This document shows, in pieces, positions 1 through 8,312 of a DNA stretch of 64,000 nt. Under the pieces are notes generated by a model. The model did no database searches, was not told the DNA's origin, and was given only the letters and a program-made list of their open reading frames with translations. The position numbers were made by a program, and so were the translations under genes. The first letter of the stretch is position 1; every line of letters begins with the position of its first letter. The DNA is from Streptomyces typhae (GTDB lineage: Bacteria; Actinomycetota; Actinomycetes; Streptomycetales; Streptomycetaceae), in the NCBI RefSeq assembly GCF_009755605.1, contig NZ_WPNZ01000001.1, positions 372,001-436,000 of the forward strand. The letters are read 5' to 3'.

Positions 1-281
1 AGTACCGCGGTCTCGCGCGGGCCCTGATGTCGGCGTCCAGGGACGACAGCTCCGCGCTGGCGCGGTGCAGCCGCCCGATGCACGAGGCGGGCACCGGGCT
101 CCTGGCCCGCGCCCAGGAGTCGGGCGCGATCAGGGAGGGCGTCTCCATCGACGACCTGCTCCAGCTCACGAACGCGATCGCCCTGGCCGCAGAGGAGTCC
201 CCCGACGACCCGGAACTGGCGGACCGCCTCCTGACGCTGACCCTACGAGGCCTCAAGCCGGAACGAGCAGCCTCGACCTGA
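1..281 (+). CDS. TetR-family transcriptional regulator, C-terminal fragment
   Basis: The gene is cut by the left edge of the window; the open frame enters at base 3 and stops with TGA at 279-281. The remaining ~92 residues are helical and contain the AQESGAIREGVSIDDLLQL stretch and the AEESPDDPELADRLLTL tail typical of the ligand-binding C-terminal domain of SbtR-like TetR repressors. The DNA-binding helix-turn-helix lies outside the window, so the family call rests only on the C-terminal pattern. The target and ligand cannot be inferred. Confidence 0.6.
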   Translation, partial: YRGLARALMSASRDDSSALARCSRPMHEAGTGLLARAQESGAIREGVSIDDLLQLTNAIALAAEESPDDPELADRLLTLTLRGLKPERAAST

Positions 282-329
282 GCCCTGACACCCCGCCCAC
301 CGACGCAGGACTGTCCCCACCGGGCACAG

Positions 330-602
330 GATCACCAGCCCGTCCGACGCCTGAGCACAAGCGCGCGGGATTATCAGCCCGTCCGGCGTTTGAGGACGAG
401 CGCACGGGATCACCAGCCCGTCCGACGCCTGAGCACGAGCGCACAGGATCATCAGCCCGTCCGACGCCTGACCACGAGCGCGCGGGATTATCAGCCCGTC
501 CGGCGTTTGAGGACGAGCGCACGGGATCACCAGCCCGTCCGACGCCTGAGCACGAGCGCGCGGGATTATCAGCCCGTCCGGCGTTTGAGGACGAGCGCGC
601 AG
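330..602. repeat. Seven tandem copies of a 39-bp repeat
   Basis: Seven head-to-tail units start at 330, 369, 408, 447, 486, 525 and 564. Two unit types occur: type A (GATCACCAGCCCGTCCGACG...) and type B (GATTATCAGCCCGTCCGGCG...), ordered A-B-A-A'-B-A-B. There are no unique spacers, so this is not a CRISPR array. Since 39 is divisible by 3, every frame stays open through the array, and the ORFs across it are artefacts. The core CAGCCCGTCCGGCG-TTGAGGACGAG is a dispersed intergenic element seen again at 4023-4160. Confidence 0.9.
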
Positions 603-701
603 CGCGACAAGACGTCGGCCCCGCAGGCCCCCTCCCTGCGCCGAGCCCCAGGGGCCCAAGGGATTCTCCACCCCAGGGCCCAGGGGCCAGGTAGAAGCCG
701 G

Positions 702-1691
702 CTAACGCCGACGCAGGTCCGCCACCCTGGCGGCCCGCTCCCCCGGCGACTGCTCCCCGAGGACAGAAGCACTCCGCAGCTGCGGCCCCGCGCCCGGCCC
801 CGCACCGTGGCCCCCGTGCCCCCGCCGTTGGCCGGGCAGCGGCACGTCCCTGCGTTGCTGTCGGCCCGCCGGGACGGAGTCAACCCCGGGGGCCTGGCCG
901 GGGCCCGCCGACGCCCCGGCGACCGCGATCTGCACGCCCTGGTCCGCCAGGGCCTGCAACTCGGTGGCCGCGCGGTCGTCGTGCACCGGTGGCTCGTCCG
1001 TGACGAGCCGGGTGATGACGTCCGTCGGCACGGTCTGGAACATCGTGTCGGTACCGAGCTTGGTGTGGTCGGCGAGGACCACCACCTCCGCGGCGGCCTG
1101 CACCAGCGCACGATCGACGCTGGCCGACAGCATGTTGGAGGTGGAGAGGCCGCGCTCGGCGGTCAGGCCGCTGCCCGACAGGAACGCCCGCGACACTCTG
1201 AGCCCTTGCAGGGACTGTTCGGCCCCGCTGCCCACCAGGGCGTAGTTGGACCCGCGCAGGGTGCCGCCGGTCATGACGACTTCCACCCGGTTGGCGTGGG
1301 CGAGCGCCTGGGCCACCAGGAGGGAGTTGGTGACCACGGTGAGGCCGGGCACCCGCGCGAGCCGGCGGGCCAGCTCCTGCGTGGTGGTCCCCGCCCCGAC
1401 GACGATGGCTTCGCCCTCTTCGACGAGACCCGCCGCGAGATCGGCGATGGCCGTCTTCTCGGCGGACGCGAGATGTGATTTCTGCGGAAAGCCGGACTCC
1501 CGCGTGAATCCGCCCGGCAATACCGCACCGCCATGCCGGCGGTCGAGGAGTCCTTCTGCCTCCAGCGCGCGCACGTCCCGCCGTACGGTCACTTCGGAGG
1601 TCTGGACGACGCGGGCGAGCTCACGGAGCGACACCGCTCCGTTGGCCCGCACCATTTCGAGGATCAATTGGCGACGTTCTGCAGCGAACAC
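702..1691 (-). CDS. DeoR-family transcriptional regulator
   Basis: 329 aa. The N-terminus (residues 1-57, MFAAERRQLILEMVRANGAV...) is a DeoR-type winged helix-turn-helix with the SEVTVRRDVRALEAEGLL recognition segment. Residues ~75-235 form the DeoRC sugar-phosphate sensor domain (VVGAGTTTQELARRL, LTVVTNSLLVAQ, VMTGGTLR, ADHTKLG). The last ~70 residues are a Gly/Pro/Arg-rich tail absent from typical 250-260 aa family members. The GTG start is supported by a TACTGT -10 box seven bases upstream, so the mRNA is probably leaderless. It is a candidate regulator of the nucleoside genes in this window, but no CTACGCGCGTAG site precedes it and nothing direct links the two. Confidence 0.88.
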   Translation of the reverse strand: MFAAERRQLILEMVRANGAVSLRELARVVQTSEVTVRRDVRALEAEGLLDRRHGGAVLPGGFTRESGFPQKSHLASAEKTAIADLAAGLVEEGEAIVVGAGTTTQELARRLARVPGLTVVTNSLLVAQALAHANRVEVVMTGGTLRGSNYALVGSGAEQSLQGLRVSRAFLSGSGLTAERGLSTSNMLSASVDRALVQAAAEVVVLADHTKLGTDTMFQTVPTDVITRLVTDEPPVHDDRAATELQALADQGVQIAVAGASAGPGQAPGVDSVPAGRQQRRDVPLPGQRRGHGGHGAGPGAGPQLRSASVLGEQSPGERAARVADLRRR

Positions 1692-1731
1692 GAAACTGAC
1701 AGTAACCCCAACGACCGTCTGCTTTCAGCAG
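1692..1731 (-). promoter_or_regulatory. Leaderless promoter and palindrome before the DeoR-type gene
   Basis: On the minus strand TACTGT (1704-1699) is followed by seven bases and then the GTG start. A perfect 13-bp inverted repeat, CTGCT-TTC-AGCAG (1719-1731), lies in the spacer/-35 region. Its position suits an autoregulatory operator, and the TTTC/GAAA core recalls DeoR-family boxes. This is inference. Confidence 0.4.
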
Positions 1732-1917
1732 TTTGCGCCGAATTACAGAAGTTGTTCGCTCGGTAGGGGTGGAAGTGGTATAGGGGGTAGTCTCCCCGCC
1801 TATGCCGGGCGAATGCGCGACAACGGGCTGTGACCTGCGTGGAGTCGGCCGCGTCCGCCCCGGCCGCCCGGACCGGCGCGAATGCCGCCCGGCGGGCGCC
1901 CGGCGGGGGCGGAGGGA

Positions 1918-3366
1918 TCAGGCCTCGCCCGCGGCCTTCCGGGTGTGCAGCTGCCGCGCGACTTCGGCGATCGAGCCCGAAAGCGACGGGTACACGGTGA
2001 AGGCATTGGCGATCTGTTCGACCGTCAGATTGTTGTCGACCGCGATCGAGATCGGGTGGATCAGTTCCGACGCGCGCGGCGCCACGACCACACCGCCGAC
2101 CACGATCCCCGTACCCGGACGGCAGAAGATCTTGACGAAGCCGTCCCGGATGCCCTGCATCTTCGCGCGGGGGTTGCGGAGCAGCGGGAGCTTGACGACC
2201 CGGGCGTCGATCTTGCCGGCGTCGACGTCGGCCTGGCTGTAGCCGACGGTCGCGATCTCGGGGTCGGTGAAGACGTTCGACGAGACGGTCTTCAGGTTCA
2301 GCGGGGTGACCGCGTCGCCCAGGAAGTGGTACATCGCGATGCGGCCCTGCATGGCGGCGACCGACGCGAGGGCGAAGATGCCGGTGACGTCACCGGCGGC
2401 GTACACCCCGGGGGCGGAGGTCCTGGAGACCCGGTCGGTCCAGATGTGCCCGGAGTCCTTGACCTTGACCCCGGCCTCCTCCAGGCCCATCCCCTCGCTG
2501 TTGGGGATGGCGCCGACGGCTATCAGGCAGTGCGAGCCCGAGATGACCCGGCCGTCGGCGAGGGTGACCTCGACGCGGTCGCCCACGCGCTTGGCGGAGG
2601 CGGCACGCGTCCGCCCCATCACGTTCATGCCGCGGCGCCGGAAGACGTCCTCCAGGACGGCGGCGGCGTCCGGGTCCTCCCCCGGGAGCACCCGGTCACG
2701 GGACGACACGAGCGTGACCCGCGAGCCGAGCGCCTGGTAGGCACCGGCGAACTCGGCACCCGTGACGCCCGAGCCGACCACGATGAGCTCCTCGGGCAGC
2801 TCGTCGAGGTCGTACACCTGCGTCCAGTTGAGGATGCGCTCGCCGTCGGGCTGGGCGTCGGGCAGCTCGCGCGGGTGGCCGCCGGTGGCGATCAGGACGG
2901 CGTCGGCGGTGAGCCGCTCCTCGGTCCCGTCGGCGGCGCGCACGACGACGGTCCGCGACCCGTCCATGGCCTGCTGGCCCTCCAGACGGCCCCGGCCGCG
3001 CAGGACGCGGGCGCCGGCGCGCGTGACGGAGGCGGTGATGTCGTGCGACTGCGCGAGCGCGAGCCGCTTGACGCGCCGGTTGACCTTGCCGAGATCGACG
3101 CCCACGACCCGGGCCGCCTGGTCGATGTGCGGGGTGTCGTCCTCGACGATGATGCCCAGCTCCTCGTACGAGGAGTCGAAGGTCGTCATCACCTCGGCCG
3201 TCGCGATCAGAGTCTTCGACGGTACGCAGTCGGTGAGCACCGACGCCCCGCCCAGACCGTCGCAGTCGACGACGGTCACCTCCGCGCCGAGCTGGGCGGC
3301 CACCAGGGCCGCCTCATATCCGCCGGGTCCGCCACCAATGATCACGATCCGAGTCACGTACTCCAT
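1918..3366 (-). CDS. lpdA: LpdA-like flavoprotein disulfide reductase / NAD(P)H-quinone reductase
   Basis: 482 aa. FAD-binding Rossmann fold at the N-terminus (RIVIIGGGPGGYEAALVAA), NAD(P)-binding fold in the middle (EELIVVGSGVTGAEFAGAY), the second FAD motif (TSAPGVYAAGDVTG) and a C-terminal dimerisation domain (NVFTDPEIATVGYSQ). The redox-active pair of this superfamily is incomplete: the segment reads GGASVLTDCVPSK, so the first Cys of the usual C-x4-C is missing. Mycobacterium tuberculosis LpdA (Rv3303c) also lacks lipoamide dehydrogenase activity and acts as a quinone reductase. The chosen start is the ATG of MEYVTRIVIIGGG; a GTG three codons on is possible. An in-frame extension to 3420 lacks support. 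Confidence 0.88.
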   Translation of the reverse strand: MEYVTRIVIIGGGPGGYEAALVAAQLGAEVTVVDCDGLGGASVLTDCVPSKTLIATAEVMTTFDSSYEELGIIVEDDTPHIDQAARVVGVDLGKVNRRVKRLALAQSHDITASVTRAGARVLRGRGRLEGQQAMDGSRTVVVRAADGTEERLTADAVLIATGGHPRELPDAQPDGERILNWTQVYDLDELPEELIVVGSGVTGAEFAGAYQALGSRVTLVSSRDRVLPGEDPDAAAVLEDVFRRRGMNVMGRTRAASAKRVGDRVEVTLADGRVISGSHCLIAVGAIPNSEGMGLEEAGVKVKDSGHIWTDRVSRTSAPGVYAAGDVTGIFALASVAAMQGRIAMYHFLGDAVTPLNLKTVSSNVFTDPEIATVGYSQADVDAGKIDARVVKLPLLRNPRAKMQGIRDGFVKIFCRPGTGIVVGGVVVAPRASELIHPISIAVDNNLTVEQIANAFTVYPSLSGSIAEVARQLHTRKAAGEA

Positions 3367-3508
3367 TGTCCCGCACGGCCGAGCGGCCCGTACCCCCGGG
3401 GCCTGTCCGGCGGCGGCCATTGCGGTGAGCGCTTCCCCGGCCGCCCTCCCGCCGCCGTCGCCGCCACCACGGTGACCGGTGCGGCGGGAGGGGGGCTCCG
3501 GGCTGCCG

Positions 3509-3521
3509 TACCCTCGGACCC
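3509..3521 (+). promoter_or_regulatory. Leaderless promoter -10 box
   Basis: TACCCT at 3509-3514 is followed by seven bases and the ATG of the next gene, and no Shine-Dalgarno sequence is present. This is the spacing expected for a leaderless transcript starting at the A of the ATG. Confidence 0.5.
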
Positions 3522-3959
3522 ATGTCGCTCTACGCCGCGTACGCCGGCAATCTCGACGCGCGGCTGATGACGCGCCGCGCCCCGCACTCGCCGCTGCGCG
3601 CGACCGGCTGGCTCAACGACTGGCGACTGACGTTCGGGGGCGAGCACATGGGCTGGGAAGGCGCGCTCGCGACCATCGTCGAGGCGCCGCGGTCGCAGGT
3701 GTTCGTCGCGCTCTACGACATCGCGCCGATGGACGAGGACTCCATGGACCGGTGGGAGGGGGTCGGGCTCGACATCTACCGGCGGATGCGGGTGCGGGTG
3801 CACACCCTTGAGGGTGAGGAGCCCGCCTGGGTGTACGTCCTCAACGGGTACGAGGGCGGGTTGCCGTCCGCCCGCTACCTCGGGGAGATCGCCGACGCCG
3901 CCGACTCGGCCGGTGCCCCCCACGACTACGTCATGAGCCTCCGCAAACGCCCCTGCTGA
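3522..3959 (+). CDS. Gamma-glutamylcyclotransferase-like protein
   Basis: 145 aa, soluble. The N-terminus [12 protein letters not shown] matches the YGxNxD-like substrate loop of the GGCT/AIG2 fold with Tyr to Ala substitution (AYAGNLD). Further on are WRLTFGG, a glycine-bounded core and the acidic [18 protein letters not shown] segment, where the family places its catalytic Glu/Asp. The family releases 5-oxoproline from gamma-glutamyl compounds, but the substrate here is unknown. It stands alone, divergent from lpdA, and ends 62 bases before a repeat/hairpin element. Confidence 0.7.
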   Translation: MSLYAAYAGNLDARLMTRRAPHSPLRATGWLNDWRLTFGGEHMGWEGALATIVEAPRSQVFVALYDIAPMDEDSMDRWEGVGLDIYRRMRVRVHTLEGEEPAWVYVLNGYEGGLPSARYLGEIADAADSAGAPHDYVMSLRKRPC

Positions 3960-4022
3960 CAGCAGGCCCCGGACTGACTTGCCCTTTCCCCCGGGGGGCG
4001 GGTGGGCGCCTTCGCGCTCCGC

Positions 4023-4160
4023 GCTCGGGTCCTCAATCGCCGGACGGGCTTCCTTCCCCACCCGCCCGCCCTTTCATCGCGCCGGCGCGCTCGTCCTCAA
4101 ACGCCGGACAGGCTGAAACGCTGCCGTTCTCAGCCCGTCCGGCGATTGAGGACGAGGCGC
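4023..4160. repeat. Dispersed repeat copies forming a large imperfect hairpin
   Basis: Three copies of the CAGCCCGTCCGGCG-TTGAGGACGAG element lie here: two inverted (4023-4050 and ~4088-4116) and one direct (~4130-4159). The last two form a stem of almost 30 bp around a short loop. It is the same family as the 330-602 array. The location between two plus-strand genes suggests a terminator or mRNA-end role for the hairpin. Confidence 0.7.
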
Positions 4161-4308
4161 GCAGCGCCGACAAGAGCTGGGGTCCAGGGGGCGCAGCGCC
4201 CCTGGTTACGGAGAAGGGGCGGGACTGGGGCGCACCCGCGAGGGCACAGCCGCCCACCCCTCGTGGGAAACGACAAGGCAACGATCGCGATCCCGTGAGC
4301 ATCGTCAT

Positions 4309-4345
4309 CTACGCGCGTAGGGCCGAACCGGCTACCCTCGTCGGC
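4309..4345 (+). promoter_or_regulatory. PNP promoter with perfect CTACGCGCGTAG operator
   Basis: The 12-bp palindrome CTACGCGCGTAG fills 4309-4320, where the -35 region is expected. TACCCT (4333-4338) follows, and then seven bases lead to the GTG start at 4346, so the transcript is probably leaderless. The same palindrome precedes deoC, add and, with changes, deoA and both BMP lipoprotein genes. Confidence 0.75.
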
Positions 4346-5170
4346 GTGAACGCTTCAGTTATCCCGGAAGACATCCAGGGCGACCCCTACGCCGCCGCCG
4401 ACGCCGCCGCCGCACGCCTGCGCGAGCTGACCGGCGCAGAGACCCACGACGTCGCCCTCGTGATGGGCTCCGGCTGGGCACCGGCCGTGGACGCCCTCGG
4501 CGCCCCCGAGGCCGAGTTCCCGGTCACCGAGCTGCCCGGCTTCCCGCCGCCGGCGGTCGAGGGCCACGGCGGCCGCATCCGCTCCTTCAAGGTCGGTGAG
4601 AAGCGCGCCCTGGTGTTCCTGGGCCGCACGCACTACTACGAGGGCCGCGGCGTCGCCGCCGTCGCCCACGGCGTCCGCACCGCCGTCGCCGCGGGCTGCA
4701 AGACGGTCGTCCTGACCAACGGCTGCGGCGGCCTGCGCGAGGGCATGCGCCCCGGCCAGCCGGTGCTGATCAGCGACCACCTGAACCTGACGGCGACCTC
4801 CCCGATCGTCGGCGCGAACTTCGTGGACCTGACCGACCTGTACTCGCCGCGGCTGCGCGCGCTGTGCAAGGAGATCGACCCCACCCTCGAAGAGGGCGTG
4901 TACGCCCAGTTCCCCGGCCCACACTACGAGACCCCGGCGGAGATCCGCATGGCCCGCACCATCGGTGCGGACCTGGTCGGCATGTCGACGGTCCTGGAGG
5001 CCATCGCGGCCCGCGAGGCGGGCGCCGAGGTCCTCGGCATCTCCCTGGTGACCAACCTCGCCGCGGGCATGACGGGCGAGCCCCTCAACCACGAGGAGGT
5101 CCTCCAGGCGGGCCGCGACTCCGCCACCCGGATGGGTGAGCTCCTCGGCCAGGTACTCGGCCGCATCTGA
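4346..5170 (+). CDS. Purine nucleoside phosphorylase
   Basis: 274 aa. Trimeric-type (PNP/MTAP family) phosphorylase, splitting purine (deoxy)nucleosides with phosphate into base and (deoxy)ribose-1-phosphate. Visible family blocks are [11 protein letters not shown] near the N-terminus, the phosphate-site [19 protein letters not shown], the [13 protein letters not shown] signature and [15 protein letters not shown] with the purine-binding LVTNLAAG strand. The in-frame upstream start at 4295 is rejected because it would run through the operator and promoter. The phosphosugar mutase follows 60 bases downstream, so the ribose-1-phosphate made here would pass to the next enzyme. Confidence 0.93.
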   Translation: MNASVIPEDIQGDPYAAADAAAARLRELTGAETHDVALVMGSGWAPAVDALGAPEAEFPVTELPGFPPPAVEGHGGRIRSFKVGEKRALVFLGRTHYYEGRGVAAVAHGVRTAVAAGCKTVVLTNGCGGLREGMRPGQPVLISDHLNLTATSPIVGANFVDLTDLYSPRLRALCKEIDPTLEEGVYAQFPGPHYETPAEIRMARTIGADLVGMSTVLEAIAAREAGAEVLGISLVTNLAAGMTGEPLNHEEVLQAGRDSATRMGELLGQVLGRI

Positions 5171-5230
5171 TCCGCCGCCCGCAGGGTCGGGGAAGCTGAC
5201 GGAAAAAGCTCACGGAGAGGCTGACCACAC

Positions 5231-6901
5231 GTGCAGGACCACGGAGAACTCATCACGCGGGCGCAGGCCTGGCTCGACGAGGACCCGGACCGGGAGACCC
5301 GCGAGGAACTGGCCAAGCTGATCGCCGCCGCGCCGGGCGACTCCGCGGCGGCCGACGACCTGGCGGCCCGGTTCGCGGGCACCCTCCAGTTCGGCACCGC
5401 GGGCCTGCGCGGCGAACTGGGCGCGGGCCCCATGCGGATGAACCGCTCCGTGGTCGTCCGCGCGGCGGCGGGCCTGGCCGCGTACCTCAAGGCGAAGGGC
5501 CACGGCCCCGACGCCCTCGTGGTGATCGGCTACGACGCGCGGTACAGGTCGGCCGACTTCGCCCGGGACACCGCCGCCGTGATGACCGGCGCGGGCCTGC
5601 GCGCCGCCGTCCTTCCCCGCCCCCTGCCGACCCCCGTCCTCGCCTTCGCCATACGGCACCTGGGCGCGGTCGCGGGTGTCGAGGTCACCGCCAGCCACAA
5701 CCCGCCGCGCGACAACGGCTACAAGGTGTACCTGGGCGACGGCTCGCAGATCGTGCCGCCCGCCGACGCGGAGATCGCCGCCGAGATCGCCGCGGTGCGG
5801 AGCCTGCACGACGTACCGCGCCCCGAGAGCGGCTGGGAAACCCTCGGCGAGGACGTCCTGGAGGCCTATCTGGCCCGTACGGACGCCGTCCTGGCCCCCG
5901 GCTCCCCGCGCGGCGCCCGCACCGTCTACACGGCCATGCACGGCGTCGGCAAGGACACCCTCCTCGCGGCCTTCGCGCGGGCCGGTTTCCCCGAGCCGGT
6001 GCTGGTCGCGGAGCAGGCGGAGCCCGACCCGGACTTCCCGACGGTCGCCTTCCCCAATCCGGAGGAGCCGGGCGCCATGGACCTGGCGTTCGCCGCGGCC
6101 CGCGCGGCGCGCCCGGACCTGGTGATCGCCAACGACCCGGACGCGGACCGCTGCGCGGCGGCCGTCCCGGTGGGCGACGGCGACTGGCGGATGCTGCGCG
6201 GCGACGAGGTGGGCGCGCTGCTCGCCGCGCACCTGGTGCGCCGCGGTGTCGCCGCGGACGGGCCGCGCACCTTCGCCGAGTCGATCGTGTCCTCGTCGCT
6301 GCTCGGCCGCATCGCCGAGAAGGCGGGCCTCGGCCACGAGGAGACGCTGACGGGCTTCAAGTGGATCGCCCGCGTCGAGGGCCTGCGGTACGGCTACGAG
6401 GAGGCGCTCGGCTACTGCGTCGACCCCGAGGGCGTACGCGACAAGGACGGCATCACGGCGGCCCTGCTGATCACGGAGCTGGCCTCCGAGCTGAAGGAGG
6501 AGGGCCGCACCCTGCTCGACCTGCTCGACGACCTCGCCGTGGAGCACGGCCTGCACGCCACCGACCAGCTCTCGGTCCGCGTGCGGGACCTGTCCCTGAT
6601 CGCCGCCGCGATGCGCCGTCTGCGCGAGCGGACGCCGGAGCGGCTCGCCGGTCTCGCCGTGACATCCGCCGAGGACCTCACCGAGGGCACCGCGACGCTG
6701 CCGCCCACGGACGGCCTGCGGTACACGCTCGACGGCGCCCGCGTCATCGTGCGCCCCAGCGGCACCGAGCCGAAGCTCAAGTGCTACCTGGAGGTCGTGG
6801 TCCCGGTGACCGGGCGCGACGGGCTGCCGCAGGCCCGCGAGAAGGCAGCGGAGCTGCTCGCCGCCCTGAAGCGGGACCTCGCGGAGGCCGCGGGCATCTG
6901 A
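5231..6901 (+). CDS. Alpha-D-phosphohexomutase-family enzyme, probable phosphopentomutase
   Basis: 556 aa. Four-domain phosphosugar mutase: the phosphoserine loop is VEVTASHNPPRDNGYKVY, the metal loop is ANDPDADRC, the sugar-specificity loop includes the GFKWIA and EEALGY segments, and the phosphate-binding loop is VRPSGTEPKLKCYLE. Such genes are often labelled phosphomannomutase. Here the position directly behind PNP, in a region with deoC and deoA, argues that it converts (deoxy)ribose-1-phosphate to the 5-phosphate, as PGM2-type phosphopentomutases do. Start is the GTG preceded by GGAGAGG ten bases upstream. Confidence 0.85.
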   Translation: MQDHGELITRAQAWLDEDPDRETREELAKLIAAAPGDSAAADDLAARFAGTLQFGTAGLRGELGAGPMRMNRSVVVRAAAGLAAYLKAKGHGPDALVVIGYDARYRSADFARDTAAVMTGAGLRAAVLPRPLPTPVLAFAIRHLGAVAGVEVTASHNPPRDNGYKVYLGDGSQIVPPADAEIAAEIAAVRSLHDVPRPESGWETLGEDVLEAYLARTDAVLAPGSPRGARTVYTAMHGVGKDTLLAAFARAGFPEPVLVAEQAEPDPDFPTVAFPNPEEPGAMDLAFAAARAARPDLVIANDPDADRCAAAVPVGDGDWRMLRGDEVGALLAAHLVRRGVAADGPRTFAESIVSSSLLGRIAEKAGLGHEETLTGFKWIARVEGLRYGYEEALGYCVDPEGVRDKDGITAALLITELASELKEEGRTLLDLLDDLAVEHGLHATDQLSVRVRDLSLIAAAMRRLRERTPERLAGLAVTSAEDLTEGTATLPPTDGLRYTLDGARVIVRPSGTEPKLKCYLEVVVPVTGRDGLPQAREKAAELLAALKRDLAEAAGI

Positions 6902-7030
6902 GCCCGGACTCCGGGCGGCCATCATCCGAACGGGTGGTTCCGCCGCGACAACTGACGCTGCTCCCCGGTGCGCTGCCGGTCCCTCAGGAAGGGTCGACCG
7001 GTAGCGCACCTTCTCGTACCGGGAGCAGAA

Positions 7031-8251
7031 GTGCCGTACGGACCCCAAGCCGACCTCTCGCCCCCCGCGGCCCCCGCGCCGTCCCGCGTCCCCGCGTCCC
7101 GCCGCTCCCCCGGGAGCGCGCCCCTCGCGGCCGCGCACCGGCGTCTCGCCGCGGCGCTGCGGCACGCGGCGCCCGCGCTCCTCGCGTACGGCGCCGTGCG
7201 CGCCCTCGGTCTGGTCGTCCTCGCGGTCTGGGCCCATCGCGAGCACCGCGAGCTGTGGCACCTGCTCGCGGAGTCCTGGGACTGCGACTGGTACCTGCGG
7301 ATCGCCGCGCACGGCTACGCGGACACGCTCGGCCGCGCCTACGACCGCAACAACCTGGCGTTCTTCCCGCTCTTCCCGCTCCTGCTGCGGGCGGGCGACG
7401 CGCTCCTGCCGTGGGCGCCGCGCGGCGCGGTCGGCCTCGCGGTCTCCCTCGTCTCCTCGTTCCTCGCCGCGTGGGGGATCTTCAAGGTCGGCGACCGGCT
7501 GCACGGGCGGCGCGTGGGCGTGCTCCTGGTGACGTCGTGGGCATGTCTGCCGGTCGCCCTGGTGCAGTGGATGGGCTACACGGAGTCGCTGTTCACGGCG
7601 CTCGCCGCGTGGTCCCTGTACGCGGTCCTCACGGGCCGCTGGGTGTGGGCCGGAGCCCTCGCGGCGCTGGCGGGCCTGACCCGCCCGACGGGGGTGGCCG
7701 TCGCCGCCGCCGTGTCGGTGGCCGCGCTCCTCGCGCTGCGCCGCCGCTTCGCCGCGCGCGCCCTGGCCGGAGCGGTCCTCGCGCCCCTCGGCTGGCTCGC
7801 GTACGTGAGCTGGGTGGGGGCGCGCCTCGGCCGCTGGGACGGCTACTTCGCCGTGCAGAGGCTGTGGCACAACGAGTGGGACGGCGGCATCGGCACCCTG
7901 CGCTGGATGAAGAAGCTGTTCCTGGTGGAGCGCCCACAGCTGTTCCTGGTGATGGTGACGGCCGTGCTCATCGGCGCCCTCGTGCTGTACGTGCTCTCCC
8001 TGGCCGGAGGGGGTCAGCCGCTGCCGCTGCTGGTCTTCTCCGGGCTGATGGTCGCGATCGTGCTCGGTTCCAGCGGCGTCTACTTCCCGCGCGCCCGCTT
8101 CCTGCTGCCCGCCTTCCCGCTGCTGCTGCCGGTGGCGCTCGCCCTCGCCCGGGTCCGGGTGCGCGCGGCCGCCACCGTGCTCACGGCCGCGGCCCTCGCC
8201 TCGGCCGCGTTCGGGGGGCACATGCTGCTGGTGTGGCTGGGGCCGCCCTGA
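7031..8251 (+). CDS. PIG-V-like integral membrane mannosyltransferase
   Basis: 406 aa with about nine to ten hydrophobic helices. After a Pro/Ser-rich N-terminus come APALLAYGAVRALGLVVLAV and then the extracytoplasmic ESWDCDWYLRIAAHGY loop with the acidic D-x-D residues usual for GT-C fold, polyprenyl-phosphate-sugar-dependent transferases. GYTESLF and LTRPTG resemble conserved PIG-V motifs. The GTG start has GGGAG five bases upstream; an in-frame extension to 6968 is not needed. The product is probably a cell-envelope or protein glycosylation enzyme; acceptor unknown. Confidence 0.75.
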   Translation: MPYGPQADLSPPAAPAPSRVPASRRSPGSAPLAAAHRRLAAALRHAAPALLAYGAVRALGLVVLAVWAHREHRELWHLLAESWDCDWYLRIAAHGYADTLGRAYDRNNLAFFPLFPLLLRAGDALLPWAPRGAVGLAVSLVSSFLAAWGIFKVGDRLHGRRVGVLLVTSWACLPVALVQWMGYTESLFTALAAWSLYAVLTGRWVWAGALAALAGLTRPTGVAVAAAVSVAALLALRRRFAARALAGAVLAPLGWLAYVSWVGARLGRWDGYFAVQRLWHNEWDGGIGTLRWMKKLFLVERPQLFLVMVTAVLIGALVLYVLSLAGGGQPLPLLVFSGLMVAIVLGSSGVYFPRARFLLPAFPLLLPVALALARVRVRAAATVLTAAALASAAFGGHMLLVWLGPP

Positions 8252-8312
8252 GGCCCCTGGCACTGGGGCGCCTCCGGGTCCCCTGGGGCGCCTCCGGAGC
8301 CGCCCCGAGCCC

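Noticed and set aside
330..602. CRISPR array
   Set aside because: Units are contiguous with no variable spacers, and no cas genes are present.
5210..8263. 1017-aa minus-strand ORF opposite the mutase and mannosyltransferase
   Set aside because: High-GC shadow frame: Arg/Gly/Gln-rich, no domains, while the plus strand carries well-conserved enzymes.
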